From Gammaproteobacteria bacterium (GTDB lineage Bacteria > Pseudomonadota > Gammaproteobacteria > Granulosicoccales > Granulosicoccaceae), in the NCBI GenBank assembly GCA_020444765.1, contig JAGRHW010000255.1, positions 1 to 5,371 on the forward strand: a stretch of DNA of 5,371 nt, in the 5' to 3' direction. Below the pieces are notes generated by a model, which saw only the letters and a program-made list of their open reading frames with translations, was not told the DNA's origin and did no database searches. Below are positions 5,214 to 5,371 of the stretch, piece after piece. The translations under genes were made by a program, and so were the position numbers. Within the stretch, counting starts at the first letter, position 1. The number at the start of each line of letters is the position of its first letter.

Positions 5214-5249
5214 TGGATTCTGGATTCTGGATTCTGGATTCTGGATTCT
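5208..5249 (+). repeat. Tandem heptamer array, six perfect GGATTCT units
   Basis: Six uninterrupted copies of GGATTCT fill 5208-5249. The first unit overlaps the last six bases of the 67-bp repeat (5208-5213), so the array looks like amplification of the repeat terminus by slippage. Identical units suggest recent expansion and probable copy-number variation between strains. It lies between the kinase stop and the next gene, 78 bp before that gene's start. Confidence 0.95.
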
Positions 5250-5302
5250 GCAAAGTTGTGTCGCTTCGCTTTGCAGCTTTGGGCATCAGGTTTAGCGAAG
5301 CG
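5248..5302 (+). promoter_or_regulatory. Leader region with two competing hairpins upstream of the last gene
   Basis: CTGCAAAG (5248-5255) pairs perfectly with CTTTGCAG (5269-5276) around 13 nt. CGCTTCGCT (5262-5270) pairs perfectly with AGCGAAGCG (5294-5302) around 23 nt. The stems share 5269-5270, and the second 5' arm lies in the loop and 3' arm of the first, so they largely exclude each other. No T-run follows. The region may be a terminator for the cassette, a repeat remnant, or a leader controlling the gene at 5327; only the pairings are observed. Confidence 0.4.
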
Positions 5303-5326
5303 TTCGGCAGCAGAAGGAGGAAAACG

Positions 5327-5371
5327 ATGAAGACATTCATAGCCGCACTTGTGGTCGTACTTGCCATCGCG
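5327..5371 (+). CDS. Start of an exported protein gene (first 15 codons only)
   Basis: ATG at 5327 is preceded by a consensus AAGGAGG (5314-5320) with a 6-nt spacer, the strongest ribosome binding site on the right side of the window. The visible residues MKTFIAALVVVLAIA form the basic start and hydrophobic core of a signal peptide or a first membrane helix. The rest lies beyond the window, so family and function are unknown. It is separated from the kinase by the repeat, heptamer array and hairpins (165 nt), so it is probably a separate transcription unit, although it could belong to the same regulon. Confidence 0.75.
   Translation, partial: MKTFIAALVVVLAIA

Overview
The window looks like chromosome from a proteobacterium, most likely a gammaproteobacterium. 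This rests on the gene families (LysR regulator, short-chain dehydrogenase, FixJ-type response regulator, FixL/NtrB-like kinase, GlcG/HbpS protein), the strong Shine-Dalgarno sites and the moderate GC content. No rRNA, tRNA, CRISPR array or full-length transposase is present, so the genus cannot be named.

Left part (1-1234): the N-terminal part of a LysR-type regulator runs leftward off the window. It is divergent from a complete classical SDR oxidoreductase gene (479-1234). The 116-bp gap between them holds a near-perfect LysR box (ATTGTT-N11-AACAAT, 374-396). This is an ordinary regulator/target pair.

Middle gap (1235-1611): no convincing long gene. It holds a hairpin after the SDR gene and a roughly 0.3-kb segment bounded by inverted copies of a TCCG(G/C)GGACAGTTTAC motif, which looks like a small non-autonomous element or a remnant. 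It also holds the first copy of a 67-bp repeat (1488-1554) and a possible 6-codon leader ORF just before the response regulator.

Right part (1612-5161): four genes on the + strand, apparently one signalling cassette. In order they are a FixJ/LuxR-type response regulator, an exported GlcG/HbpS-family (DUF336) protein, an exported ankyrin-repeat protein, and a membrane histidine kinase with a periplasmic sensor region. Regulator, kinase and exported HbpS-like protein together recall the HbpS-SenS-SenR heme/redox sensing system of Streptomyces, here with a different regulator class, a different kinase class and an added ankyrin protein. I infer that the exported proteins act as accessory sensors or as outputs of the kinase/regulator pair.

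The cassette is bracketed by direct copies of the 67-bp repeat (1488-1554 and 5147-5213, 64 of 67 identical). The kinase stop codon lies inside the right copy. That copy runs into six perfect tandem heptamers (GGATTCT, 5208-5249), then a leader able to form two competing hairpins, then the first 15 codons of a new exported-protein gene with a strong ribosome binding site.

The most notable RNA signal is a 17-bp helix (2288-2304 with 2315-2331) that would bury the ribosome binding site and start codon of the HbpS-like gene.
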